DNA from: an archaeon
Lineage (GTDB): Archaea > Iainarchaeota > Iainarchaeia > Iainarchaeales > Iainarchaeaceae
Assembly (NCBI GenBank): GCA_024653865.1
Contig: JANLHD010000106.1
Coordinates: forward strand, 1 to 9,553
Direction: 5' to 3'
Length of the DNA stretch: 9,553 nucleotides
Shown here: positions 1-5,725 of the stretch, in pieces
Numbering within the stretch: position 1 is the stretch's first letter
How the letters are laid out: every line of letters starts with the position of its first letter
Program-made: the position numbers and the translations under genes
The notes under the pieces: model-generated
Told to the model about the DNA's origin: nothing
What the model saw: the letters and a program-made list of their open reading frames with translations, nothing else
Databases searched by the model: none

Positions 1-538
1 TATATGTGTGAAGAAGGATGTAGAGAGGAACCGCCATATATTCCCCTTTCTTAATTCCTGTGAGCAGGTTGCTTTCAAGCTTTTCCCTTCTCTTTTCAAA
101 TTCCTCCACCAAGCCGAATTTCTTTTTCACCGAGCGGGACTTTTTTGCGAGCGAATAGCAATATGCCCATGTCCCGCCGGGGTTTTTGTACAAAACATCC
201 CAATGGGAATGCGATGACTCGCCGTGGAACGTGAGCGAATCCGCAAAAAGCGAATAGGCCTTGTCGATTTTTTCTCCGTCGGGGAGAACGCCTATTCTAG
301 CCCCCCTAACCTCGCCTTTTTTTGTGAGAAAACCTTTCAGAAACCCGGGGTTTTTTTTGTCCACAAGTTCGCCGAAATTTCCGTGGGCGCGAAAAAGCTC
401 TGCCGCGTGCAACAATTCCGGAAACTTTTTTGGCGACGCAACCCACCTGCCGTTTTTCATTGTGCAGGCATTAAGGCTTGTTTTTGCCCTTACGGTTCCC
501 GCCTGAAAATGCGTACTGCTCACAATGATTTTTGCCAT
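1..538 (-). CDS. N-terminal part of a type IB topoisomerase-like protein (cut by window edge)
   Basis: The reverse strand is open from an ATG at 538 to base 1 without a stop, giving 179 residues; the C-terminal part lies outside the window. I do not recognise the first 110 residues. Residues 112-179 resemble the stretch just before the catalytic core of type IB DNA topoisomerases: a strand-like HWDVLY, a Gly-containing turn, an aromatic/basic run (WAYCYSLAKKSRSVKKKF, 124-141), a charged helix, then a hydrophobic helix ending PLYILLHTY at 171-179. In that family such a helix leads into an R-[VI]-G-N-E catalytic arginine motif, which here would fall just past the edge. A tyrosine recombinase is the main alternative, since the hydrophobic helix before its catalytic arginine looks similar. 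The start is supported by a TATA-like element at leaderless spacing. The reading frame is solid; the family call is an inference. Confidence 0.6.
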   Translation of the reverse strand, partial: MAKIIVSSTHFQAGTVRAKTSLNACTMKNGRWVASPKKFPELLHAAELFRAHGNFGELVDKKNPGFLKGFLTKKGEVRGARIGVLPDGEKIDKAYSLFADSLTFHGESSHSHWDVLYKNPGGTWAYCYSLAKKSRSVKKKFGLVEEFEKRREKLESNLLTGIKKGEYMAVPLYILLHTY

Positions 539-556
539 GAAAAAACAAATGGCTAA

Positions 557-570
557 CTCATATATTTAGA
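557..570 (-). promoter_or_regulatory. TATA-like promoter of the topoisomerase-like gene
   Basis: Read on the minus strand the sequence is TCTAAATATATGAG. Its centre lies about 26 bp upstream of the ATG at 538, and no Shine-Dalgarno sequence precedes that ATG, so the mRNA is probably leaderless. Inferred from spacing only. Confidence 0.45.
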
Positions 571-639
571 TTTGCGCCCTAAGGCCACTCCGGGCAAAAG
601 CCAAAAAAATATTTTAGAAAAAACGGTTTTTGCAATTAA

Positions 640-674
640 TAAAAAAAATAAGTTGGGGGAGGGATAAACCCTCC
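640..674 (-). terminator. Hairpin plus T-run terminator after the secreted repeat protein
   Basis: Ten bases after the stop codon the minus strand reads GGAGGG, a TTTAT loop, then CCCTCC (674-658), a perfect 6-bp GC-rich stem. A T8 run follows a few bases on, at 648-641. The rest of the 541-683 gap holds only this and the promoter of the gene at 1-538. Confidence 0.65.
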
Positions 675-683
675 GCCCAAATT

Positions 684-2951
684 TCATTGTTCACTTGTCG
701 CGTCTTCGTCGCAGTGGCCGGGCCCTATGTCACCCTCATTGTAGGATGCGAGCGTGGATGCTAGGCTGTTGAACAATTGCCTCTCTCCTTGCTTGCCCTT
801 CCATGCCGCGGTATCAGTCGGCGAATAGGTGTTGAATAGGGCAGTGGCATCGGATATCGCATCCGAAACTTCTGCCGGATATGGCGCCCCGTCCAGGCCG
901 TTTAGGACTGCTGCTATATACTGGTGTGCCAGCTGATAGTACACGTTTCCCTTTACTGGCGTGTTCATCACTTCATGATAGGTCATGTCGCTGAGGTAGA
1001 ACACCGTGTCCGCTCCGCTTGGCAGCAATGCCCATGTGTCGTCAGACGGTGCCGGGCCGTATTCCGAGTGCGTCTTCCAGTAGCCCTGCGTTAGGGTGCA
1101 GCCGCACACAACGTGCACTAGGACATTGTGGTCGTCCGAATCCATTGCCTGCGTGTCATTCGCAGTGAGGGTGGCTGTGTTGTCAACAGTCACATCTCCA
1201 CAGTTGGCGTCCGTGAACGGGCCCACGAACCTAGCATAGTCGAATGACTTGGGCGATTCGTCAAAGAGCGCGGTTCCAAGGAGCCCCGCAAAGGAATCCT
1301 CGACTTCGACCTCCTCGTCTATCACGTCGGTTGGGTCTCCGAACACTATTGATGCGGTGCCGCTGAAATCGGTTGCCCCCGTATCGTTCACGTCCAAGTT
1401 CCAACTATATTCGTGGTTCTGGAGTGTTGCGCTCGCCTCGTTCTCCCTTCCCTGGTCCCCATTTGGCAGGCCGTAGGAGTAGGAGCAGGTTATGTTCGAA
1501 TCCGCCGCGAGTGTATACGGGAATGCCACTTGGCAGTCAACGCTTGGCGAAACCGCATCCGGGTTTATGATGTCCGAGATGCCGTTTATCACGGCGTCGT
1601 TGTCCGGGTTCGGGTTGGTCACGGTTATTAGCCCCTCAACCATCCAGTTGCTGTCCTCGGTTCCCGTGACGCTTGCCACCACGGTGTAATTCACGAGGAA
1701 TTGCTCACCTGGCGAGAGCGTTATTTCAGTCTGGTCCGCGTCCTTTTCGATTTCCCAGAGGTACTTTCTCATATAGGACGTGTCGGCTGTTTTCTCGGTT
1801 TCGATTTGGTAGCAGTGCACTGTCACGCTCGCGTCATCGCTCTGTTGTGTTTCGATGACCGTTGCTGTGTTGTCGTGCGTGAATATGGCGTGGCTGTCCA
1901 CGAATTCAACCTCTGAACAGTCGAATTCCTGCTCATATTGCACAGAGCCCGAATCGACGAACTCCCAAGGCCCCGCCCCAGGATTCGTGTCCTCGACATT
2001 CACGGTTCCATTGGTTTCTTCTGGAATAACCCCTTCGAAATCTATGCCCGCATTCCCTTCACCGCCATCGACATCCCCGCTTGTGGTCGCGGTCGCGGTG
2101 TTGGTCCTGTCGGCATCGTCCGGCAGGGCAGCCGAGTACGAGCAGTTTCGCACTTCCCCCGGACCAAGGTCGATTGGGAATGCCTCGCCGCAGTCAACAG
2201 CCGGGTTTATTCCCCCGGTGATGCTGTCATCAACCCCCGTTATGGTTGCGGTGGCGAATTGAGCCGGGTTTGTTATTGTTATTGTGCCTTCAACAAAATA
2301 GGATGTTGATCCCTCGGTTTTCGTCACTTCCACTGTGTACAGGGAAGTTGCCGTGTCCCCTTCGAATATGGACCATTCTTCCGGCGTCACTGTTTTGTCT
2401 ATGGCCCACTCGAATTCCACCGATGAACTCGGCACTGCGGTCTTTTCAACGCCAAGGCCAACGTCTTCGTAATCTGCCTCAAACGCTGTGTCGGCATTTA
2501 CTGCTACACCGCCGCCAAGGTGGGATTCCCCTCCGGAGTAGTCCGCAGTTGCGTTCAGGCTTCCTCCAGACACATCAGCCTCCGAAACTAGGTAGTCAAC
2601 CATGTCCGAGAGAAAAGGCGACCCGCTTTCTACCAGCGGAATGCCCCCTATCGGCGTGACGTCTGAGATGCCGCCATCAGGGGTTGTGATTGTGAGTGTG
2701 CCCCCGTCATAGTTGCAGTTTGGCGCCCCCGCATGCGAGAGGATCGCCCTATACTTTATTGGTTCTGCGGATTGTACCGTGCCTGCGCCAATTGGCGTGA
2801 CGCCGTCCGACCTAAAAGCCGTGAGTGACAACGAAACTCCATTTGCGACACAATCCAGCGGGTCTGTGTGTGCAAAGCCCGGCGCCGCCATCGACAGCAA
2901 AAATGCGGCTATTGCGAGCAGCACCAGGGCGTTTCTAGAATTATTTTTCAT
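684..2951 (-). CDS. Secreted two-repeat protein with C-terminal GYWKTH module
   Basis: A 755-residue exported protein. Residues 1-27 form a Sec signal peptide: basic start, hydrophobic core LVLLAIAAFLLSMAA, probable cleavage after GFA. The mature protein is acidic, rich in Thr, Ser, Asp and Gly, and looks beta-rich. Residues about 168-380 and 384-616 are two copies of one unit. Each has W-x-I-x-K near its start, then VEG-x-ITxTNP, DC-x4-FP-x2-L, a CSYS-x2-LP segment, and finally NTATxx and VHx(x)C. Each copy has four Cys (254, 270, 345, 380; 473, 489, 584, 616) with the first pair 16 apart in both, suggesting conserved disulfides. Residues 618-747 begin CTLTQGYWKTH, a motif seen at the C terminus of many secreted bacterial and archaeal surface proteins, and end at another Cys. 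There is no C-terminal membrane anchor, so it is released or held by partners. An adhesin or surface-layer role is a guess. GGAGG lies 12 bases before the ATG. Confidence 0.9.
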   Translation of the reverse strand: MKNNSRNALVLLAIAAFLLSMAAPGFAHTDPLDCVANGVSLSLTAFRSDGVTPIGAGTVQSAEPIKYRAILSHAGAPNCNYDGGTLTITTPDGGISDVTPIGGIPLVESGSPFLSDMVDYLVSEADVSGGSLNATADYSGGESHLGGGVAVNADTAFEADYEDVGLGVEKTAVPSSSVEFEWAIDKTVTPEEWSIFEGDTATSLYTVEVTKTEGSTSYFVEGTITITNPAQFATATITGVDDSITGGINPAVDCGEAFPIDLGPGEVRNCSYSAALPDDADRTNTATATTSGDVDGGEGNAGIDFEGVIPEETNGTVNVEDTNPGAGPWEFVDSGSVQYEQEFDCSEVEFVDSHAIFTHDNTATVIETQQSDDASVTVHCYQIETEKTADTSYMRKYLWEIEKDADQTEITLSPGEQFLVNYTVVASVTGTEDSNWMVEGLITVTNPNPDNDAVINGISDIINPDAVSPSVDCQVAFPYTLAADSNITCSYSYGLPNGDQGRENEASATLQNHEYSWNLDVNDTGATDFSGTASIVFGDPTDVIDEEVEVEDSFAGLLGTALFDESPKSFDYARFVGPFTDANCGDVTVDNTATLTANDTQAMDSDDHNVLVHVVCGCTLTQGYWKTHSEYGPAPSDDTWALLPSGADTVFYLSDMTYHEVMNTPVKGNVYYQLAHQYIAAVLNGLDGAPYPAEVSDAISDATALFNTYSPTDTAAWKGKQGERQLFNSLASTLASYNEGDIGPGHCDEDATSEQ

Positions 2952-2963
2952 ATTTTGATTCAG

Positions 2964-2970
2964 CCTCCTT
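2964..2970 (-). promoter_or_regulatory. Ribosome binding site of the secreted repeat protein
   Basis: AAGGAGG on the minus strand, 12 bases before the ATG at 2951. It is strong but slightly far, and it fits a gene translated from a leadered mRNA. Confidence 0.6.
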
Positions 2971-3007
2971 TGTGTGGTTTTTATTCATTTTTTTATTCAT
3001 TTGAAAT

Positions 3008-3079
3008 GAGAACTTGTTGAGTGGCGGTACTATGGAACGAATTTATTACAACTGAATAAGTGCCGTAGTGTTTGTTCTC
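3008..3079 (-). promoter_or_regulatory. Foldable 5' leader of the secreted repeat protein gene
   Basis: If transcription starts near 3079, as the TATA element at 3101-3108 predicts, the first bases GAGAAC (3079-3074) pair perfectly with GTTCTC (3013-3008). Inside this, CGGCACT (3065-3059) pairs with AGTACCG (3031-3025) with one C/A mismatch. The leader would be about 128 nt, unlike the leaderless neighbours. The 2952-3208 gap holds nothing else coding. Confidence 0.35.
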
Positions 3080-3098
3080 TCCTATACTTTCGCTTTTG

Positions 3099-3110
3099 AA
3101 ATATATAAGC
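3099..3110 (-). promoter_or_regulatory. Candidate TATA box for the secreted repeat protein
   Basis: The minus strand reads GCTTATATATTT, with core TTATATAT at 3108-3101. The predicted start site about 26 bp on is near 3079. Weaker AT-rich candidates lie nearer the gene, at about 3040-3050 and 2977-3000, so the assignment is tentative. Confidence 0.4.
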
Positions 3111-3196
3111 AGTTAACTATTGTTAATTTTTTTTTATTTTAACGGAACTAAATGAAATGATAAGCCCCGAAAACCTGGAAGTTTTGATTCAATTTA

Positions 3197-3208
3197 GGCA
3201 AAAAATAT
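3197..3208 (-). terminator. T-run after the MscS-family gene
   Basis: Directly after the TAA stop at 3211-3209 the minus strand has TATTTTTTG. There is no clear stem. A T-rich tract alone is enough for archaeal RNA polymerase to stop, so this is a plausible but simple terminator. Confidence 0.35.
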
Positions 3209-4414
3209 TTATATTTGCGGCGGCGCCAAATCTTCGGCCTTGAAGAGCTTTTCCTGCATGCCCTTTTTCACCTTTTTTTTCTCGTCCTCTGAAAACAAAA
3301 GCTGCATGTGCGGATAAGCGATTTCTATGTCATTTCGCTTTTCAATTTCATCCATAAAACTTTTTACAATATCATGCCGCGTGGCCCTGACCGCGGAAAT
3401 GTCCGTAGTATAGAGAACTGCAAGGTCGATGGATGATGCGCCCAACTCCATTTTTATGTTTGGCTTTGGTATCTCAAGCTCCGGCGAGCCCTCGGCGGAT
3501 TTCATTATGTCAAGGTTTTCCTTCACGGATTGCTTCACAAATCCCTGCTTGAGTTTTTTCGAAGCCTCGCGCATGAGTTTCATTGCCTCCTGCCATGACT
3601 TGCGCTCCGCGGGTGTCGCGAAGTTCGTGACCTTGAGGTATTTTTTGATGGTTGCAAGGGTCACGTTCTCGAGAATCACCATTGCCTTGCGCCAATTGCT
3701 TTCGTAAGTAATTGAAATTATGACCTCGTCAATATAGTTGGTCCCGCGGATGCGCGTGTAATTCACCACCGGGTTTGTGAGCACAAGGCTGTTTGGGATG
3801 GTTATTGCATTTTCGGTTTTTTCATGCGAACTTGTCCGCGTCCCCTGGATAATCGTGTACATCGTGTGGACTGCAACAACATCGCCCCTAAGGCCCTGGA
3901 CCTCAATTCTGTCGCCTATATTGAATGGCTTGATTATTACAATCGTGAGCCAGCCGACAAAATTCAGGATTGGATTTTGCAAAGCAAAAGTTATTCCGAA
4001 ACCAATGAGGCCAAGCGAAGTGAGCAGCGCGCCCACGTCCTTGAAAATTGTGGAAATCAAAAAAATTGCGACAAGCGCCCACACCAAGTAGGTGTAGAGC
4101 GTTAGGATGAGCTTTATTTCCTTTTTCTTCCCGCGGTTCTCAAGATACTTTGAAATCCCATACCTTGTTAGTATGAGAAAAATTTCCGTGCCTATAATGA
4201 ACCCCACAACGTTCATCAATATCGGCAAAAATGACTGGAAAGAACCCTCGTTCTGGAAAAAAGCCGCCCACACGAGCTCGTATAAAAGCGCCCCGTAAAA
4301 AAACAAAAACACCAGTATTGCTGCGCCAATCGCCGCCCTCACTACAATGGAACCCGTAATTCCCTTGTCTTTTGCGATTGGTGGAACTGCGATTCCCTTG
4401 TTTTCCTCTGGCAT
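3209..4414 (-). CDS. mscS: MscS-family small-conductance mechanosensitive ion channel
   Basis: A 401-residue membrane channel expected to open under membrane tension and release solutes in osmotic downshock. Hydrophobic segments lie at about 22-53, 63-85 and 100-124, followed by the pore helix and its continuation at 127-165. The diagnostic MscS stretch is clear: GLIGFGITFALQNPI (135-149), then NFVGW, then KPFNIGDRIEV (162-172), with the beta domain after it. Between the beta domain and the final alpha/beta part is a charged helical insertion at about 262-318. The end keeps the family's IAYPHMQLLF-like strand (365-374), followed by a Lys-rich tail. The N terminus is short, so it is a small MscS rather than a large MscK-type protein. 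GGGAG lies 9 bases before the ATG. The gene stands alone, on the same strand as its neighbours but with its own promoter region. Confidence 0.93.
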   Translation of the reverse strand: MPEENKGIAVPPIAKDKGITGSIVVRAAIGAAILVFLFFYGALLYELVWAAFFQNEGSFQSFLPILMNVVGFIIGTEIFLILTRYGISKYLENRGKKKEIKLILTLYTYLVWALVAIFLISTIFKDVGALLTSLGLIGFGITFALQNPILNFVGWLTIVIIKPFNIGDRIEVQGLRGDVVAVHTMYTIIQGTRTSSHEKTENAITIPNSLVLTNPVVNYTRIRGTNYIDEVIISITYESNWRKAMVILENVTLATIKKYLKVTNFATPAERKSWQEAMKLMREASKKLKQGFVKQSVKENLDIMKSAEGSPELEIPKPNIKMELGASSIDLAVLYTTDISAVRATRHDIVKSFMDEIEKRNDIEIAYPHMQLLFSEDEKKKVKKGMQEKLFKAEDLAPPQI

Positions 4415-4487
4415 GTCTGTTTTCTCCCTCTAAACCGGCTAGAAATAGGCTAAAGGATTAATACGGCGGGATTAATAATTCTTTCTG

Positions 4488-4503
4488 GGGCATATAATAA
4501 TTG
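4488..4503 (-). promoter_or_regulatory. Candidate TATA box of the MscS-family gene
   Basis: The minus strand reads CCAATTATTATATGCC. This places a start site near 4468 and gives a leader of about 50 nt ending in the GGGAG site at 4428-4424. It overlaps the first bases of the structured element at 4501. Confidence 0.3.
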
Positions 4504-4580
4504 GTGGTGGGGGCCTAGTACAGTACGCTCCTTTAGGGGCAGAACTATTGGGAGGACACCATCAATTTCCTATTTTTTTA
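4501..4580 (+). ncRNA. Candidate small structured RNA (unrecognised)
   Basis: Three nested helices form one rod. P1 is 4501-4509 with 4557-4565 (9 bp, one G-U). P2 is 4514-4519 with 4544-4547 and 4550-4551 (6 bp, two-base bulge). P3 is GCTCC 4527-4531 with GGGGC 4536-4540 (one G-U, TTTA loop). Both G-U pairs favour the plus strand, since they become A-C mismatches on the other. A TATA-like TTAATAAT at 4472-4479 predicts a start near 4502, and a T7 run at 4573-4579 could end the transcript. It overlaps the 3' end of the opposite-strand gene at 4562. It may instead be that gene's terminator hairpin. It is not a tRNA, and I cannot match it to a known RNA family. Confidence 0.3.
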
Positions 4581-4834
4581 TTTAAAAAACCCTTTTTCTT
4601 CGCAATTTTTTCGGCAACGAGCTTTTGCTTCAAATCCTCCAGGGGCGTGTCCTTTTTTTCTATTATTTCATCGAACTCGCGGTCCTCTTTTTCCTTCTGA
4701 ACCTCTTCCTTTGACTTATGCGGCCTACTAAGTATTTTTGAAAGCCTATAAACTATGAAAACTTCGATAATTATTCCAAGCGCAACCCCCGCCACCTTTG
4801 CAACCAAAACTTCGTCAAAAACAAATCCAACCAT
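4562..4834 (-). CDS. Small single-helix membrane protein, unknown function
   Basis: A 90-residue protein I do not recognise. Residues 11-30 form one transmembrane helix (VAKVAGVALGIIIEVFIVYR). It is followed by a basic patch (KILSRPHKSK) and a highly charged Lys/Glu region to the end that is probably helical or coiled coil and, by the positive-inside rule, cytoplasmic. The reading frame stays open upstream to 5128, but that extension lies antisense to the peroxiredoxin gene and is not plausible. The ATG at 4834 is chosen because a TTTATTAAC element sits about 27 bp upstream, giving a leaderless mRNA. The gene is divergent from the peroxiredoxin and ends inside the foldable element at 4501-4565. 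Confidence 0.75.
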   Translation of the reverse strand: MVGFVFDEVLVAKVAGVALGIIIEVFIVYRLSKILSRPHKSKEEVQKEKEDREFDEIIEKKDTPLEDLKQKLVAEKIAKKKGFLNKKIGN

Positions 4835-4838
4835 GAAA

Positions 4839-4868
4839 CTTAAAATAGCATTCCTGGTTAATAAATGT
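4839..4868. promoter_or_regulatory. Divergent overlapping promoters (membrane protein / peroxiredoxin)
   Basis: On the minus strand ATTTATTAAC (about 4867-4858) predicts a start at about 4835, at the ATG of the 90-residue protein. On the plus strand TTAAAATA (4840-4847) predicts a start near 4871, just before the GGGAG site of the peroxiredoxin. The two promoters share the same 30 bp, so the two genes may compete for transcription factors. Confidence 0.45.
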
Positions 4869-4872
4869 TGAA

Positions 4873-4877
4873 GGGAG
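4873..4877 (+). promoter_or_regulatory. Ribosome binding site that fixes the peroxiredoxin start
   Basis: GGGAG lies 8 bases before the ATG at 4886. It favours this start over the in-frame ATG at 4865, which would place the site inside the coding region. Confidence 0.65.
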
Positions 4878-4885
4878 AAAATAAG

Positions 4886-5344
4886 ATGCCAGAAGTCGGA
4901 AAAAAGGCGCCGGGATTCGCCCTCATTGACCAAAACGCAAAATCGCACAAGCTCTCGGATTACCTGGGAAAGAAAGTCGCGCTCTACTTTTACCCAAAAG
5001 ACGACACCCCCGGCTGCACAACGCAAGGGTGCAACATTAGGGACAATTATTCGGCACTCAACAAAAGCGGCATCGTTGTTCTGGGTGTGAGCAAGGACAA
5101 GCAAGATTCGCACAAAAAATTCGCGCAAAAATACTCCCTCAATTTCCCGATACTCTCGGACGAAAAACTGGAGGTGCTGAAAAAGTACGGCGTGTGGCGC
5201 GAAAAGAGCATGTACGGGAAAACCTTCCTAGCGGTCCACCGCACCACATTTCTAATTGATGAAAAGGGCGTATTGAAAAAAATAATTTCAAAGCCAAACG
5301 TTTCGCAGCACGCCGAAGAAATAGAGCAAGGCTTCGGGGAATGA
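4886..5344 (+). CDS. bcp: Peroxiredoxin, Bcp/PrxQ type
   Basis: A 152-residue thiol peroxidase that reduces hydrogen peroxide and organic hydroperoxides in the cytoplasm. The thioredoxin-like fold is evident: VALYFYPKDDTPGCT (31-45) carries the peroxidatic Cys44 in the T-P-G-C-T signature. Cys49 five residues on is the resolving Cys of Bcp-type atypical 2-Cys enzymes, so an intramolecular disulfide is expected. Arg119 (VHRTTFLID) is the usual active-site arginine. The length matches the family (about 150). The shorter start at 4886 is preferred over 4865 because GGGAG lies 8 bases upstream and the protein then begins with the typical hydrophilic lead and KAPGF. The electron donor (thioredoxin or glutaredoxin-like) is not encoded nearby. 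The ferredoxin gene follows but has its own promoter. Confidence 0.95.
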   Translation: MPEVGKKAPGFALIDQNAKSHKLSDYLGKKVALYFYPKDDTPGCTTQGCNIRDNYSALNKSGIVVLGVSKDKQDSHKKFAQKYSLNFPILSDEKLEVLKKYGVWREKSMYGKTFLAVHRTTFLIDEKGVLKKIISKPNVSQHAEEIEQGFGE

Positions 5345-5374
5345 CGCAAATAACGGCGTTAATTGGCGCAAACA

Positions 5375-5382
5375 TTTAAATA
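5375..5382 (+). promoter_or_regulatory. Consensus archaeal TATA box of the ferredoxin gene
   Basis: TTTAAATA is an exact match to the archaeal box A consensus. The start site about 26 bp on, near 5405, gives a leader of about 20 nt containing GAGG at 5414-5417, nine bases before the ATG at 5427. This is the clearest promoter in the window. Confidence 0.75.
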
Positions 5383-5426
5383 GGTTCAGGCAGAGGAATA
5401 ATAAAAACCAGAAGAGGATTTGCAAA

Positions 5427-5669
5427 ATGGCGAAATACAAAATCGAGCACCAAAAGGAAATCTGCATAGGATGCGGAGCCTGCGCGGCAATAAACCCCGA
5501 AGACTGGGTAATGGAAGGCGACAAGTCCCACTTGGTTGGCTCTGCAAAGGCGCAAACTGACAGCGGCCCGGGCGAGGCAAAAATAGTCGACGAATCAAAA
5601 ATGCGGCAAAACCAGGAGGCCGCGGACGCGTGCCCCGTGCCATGCATTTTCGTGAAAAAAATCGAGTGA
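5427..5669 (+). CDS. Ferredoxin with one [4Fe-4S] cluster
   Basis: An 80-residue soluble electron carrier. The cluster motif is CIGCGAC (Cys13, Cys16, Cys19), with the fourth ligand at Cys69 in ACPVPC, followed by proline as usual. Where two-cluster or disulfide-containing ferredoxins have a fourth Cys in the first motif (C-x3-C-P), this protein has Asn23 before Pro24. There is therefore only one cluster and no disulfide at that place. Cys73 is extra. Between the two cluster segments is a loop of about 45 residues, somewhat longer than in compact mono-cluster ferredoxins of about 60 residues. Its partner enzyme cannot be told from the context. It may be co-expressed with the upstream peroxiredoxin by read-through, but the strong TATA box in the 82-base gap argues for separate control. 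Confidence 0.92.
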   Translation: MAKYKIEHQKEICIGCGACAAINPEDWVMEGDKSHLVGSAKAQTDSGPGEAKIVDESKMRQNQEAADACPVPCIFVKKIE

Positions 5670-5683
5670 AAAATCCGCGGGCA

Positions 5684-5713
5684 AATTTTTTTAGTAAAAT
5701 TTTTTCGAAAAAA
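5684..5713. terminator. Bidirectional T-rich terminator between convergent genes
   Basis: After the ferredoxin stop the plus strand has AAATTTTTTTAG and AAAATTTTTTCG. The sequence TTTTTTCGAAAAAA at 5700-5713 is a perfect 14-base palindrome, so the endonuclease IV-like gene arriving on the minus strand also meets a T6 run. It can serve both transcripts. Confidence 0.55.
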
Positions 5714-5725
5714 CTGAAGTCAGAA

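Noticed and set aside
8..556. Plus-strand open frames at the window start
   Set aside because: They are Phe/Cys-rich and antisense to the minus-strand topoisomerase-like frame, which is open throughout and has its own promoter.
1249..2659. Several plus-strand open frames opposite the secreted repeat protein
   Set aside because: They arise from the codon bias of the real gene; they have Ser/Pro/Arg-rich low-complexity content and no ribosome binding sites.
2977..3003. Short direct repeat TTATTCATTT upstream of the secreted protein
   Set aside because: Two copies of a 10-base AT-rich word in AT-rich intergenic DNA; no third copy and no array structure.
4501..4565. tRNA gene in the foldable intergenic element (it ends near ACACCA)
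   Set aside because: No cloverleaf, no T-arm GTTCRA and no anticodon arm; the fold is a single rod.
4835..5128. N-terminal extension of the 90-residue membrane protein up to an ATG at 5128
   Set aside because: It lies wholly antisense to the well-supported peroxiredoxin and has no membrane or domain signature; the ATG at 4834 has a TATA element at leaderless spacing.
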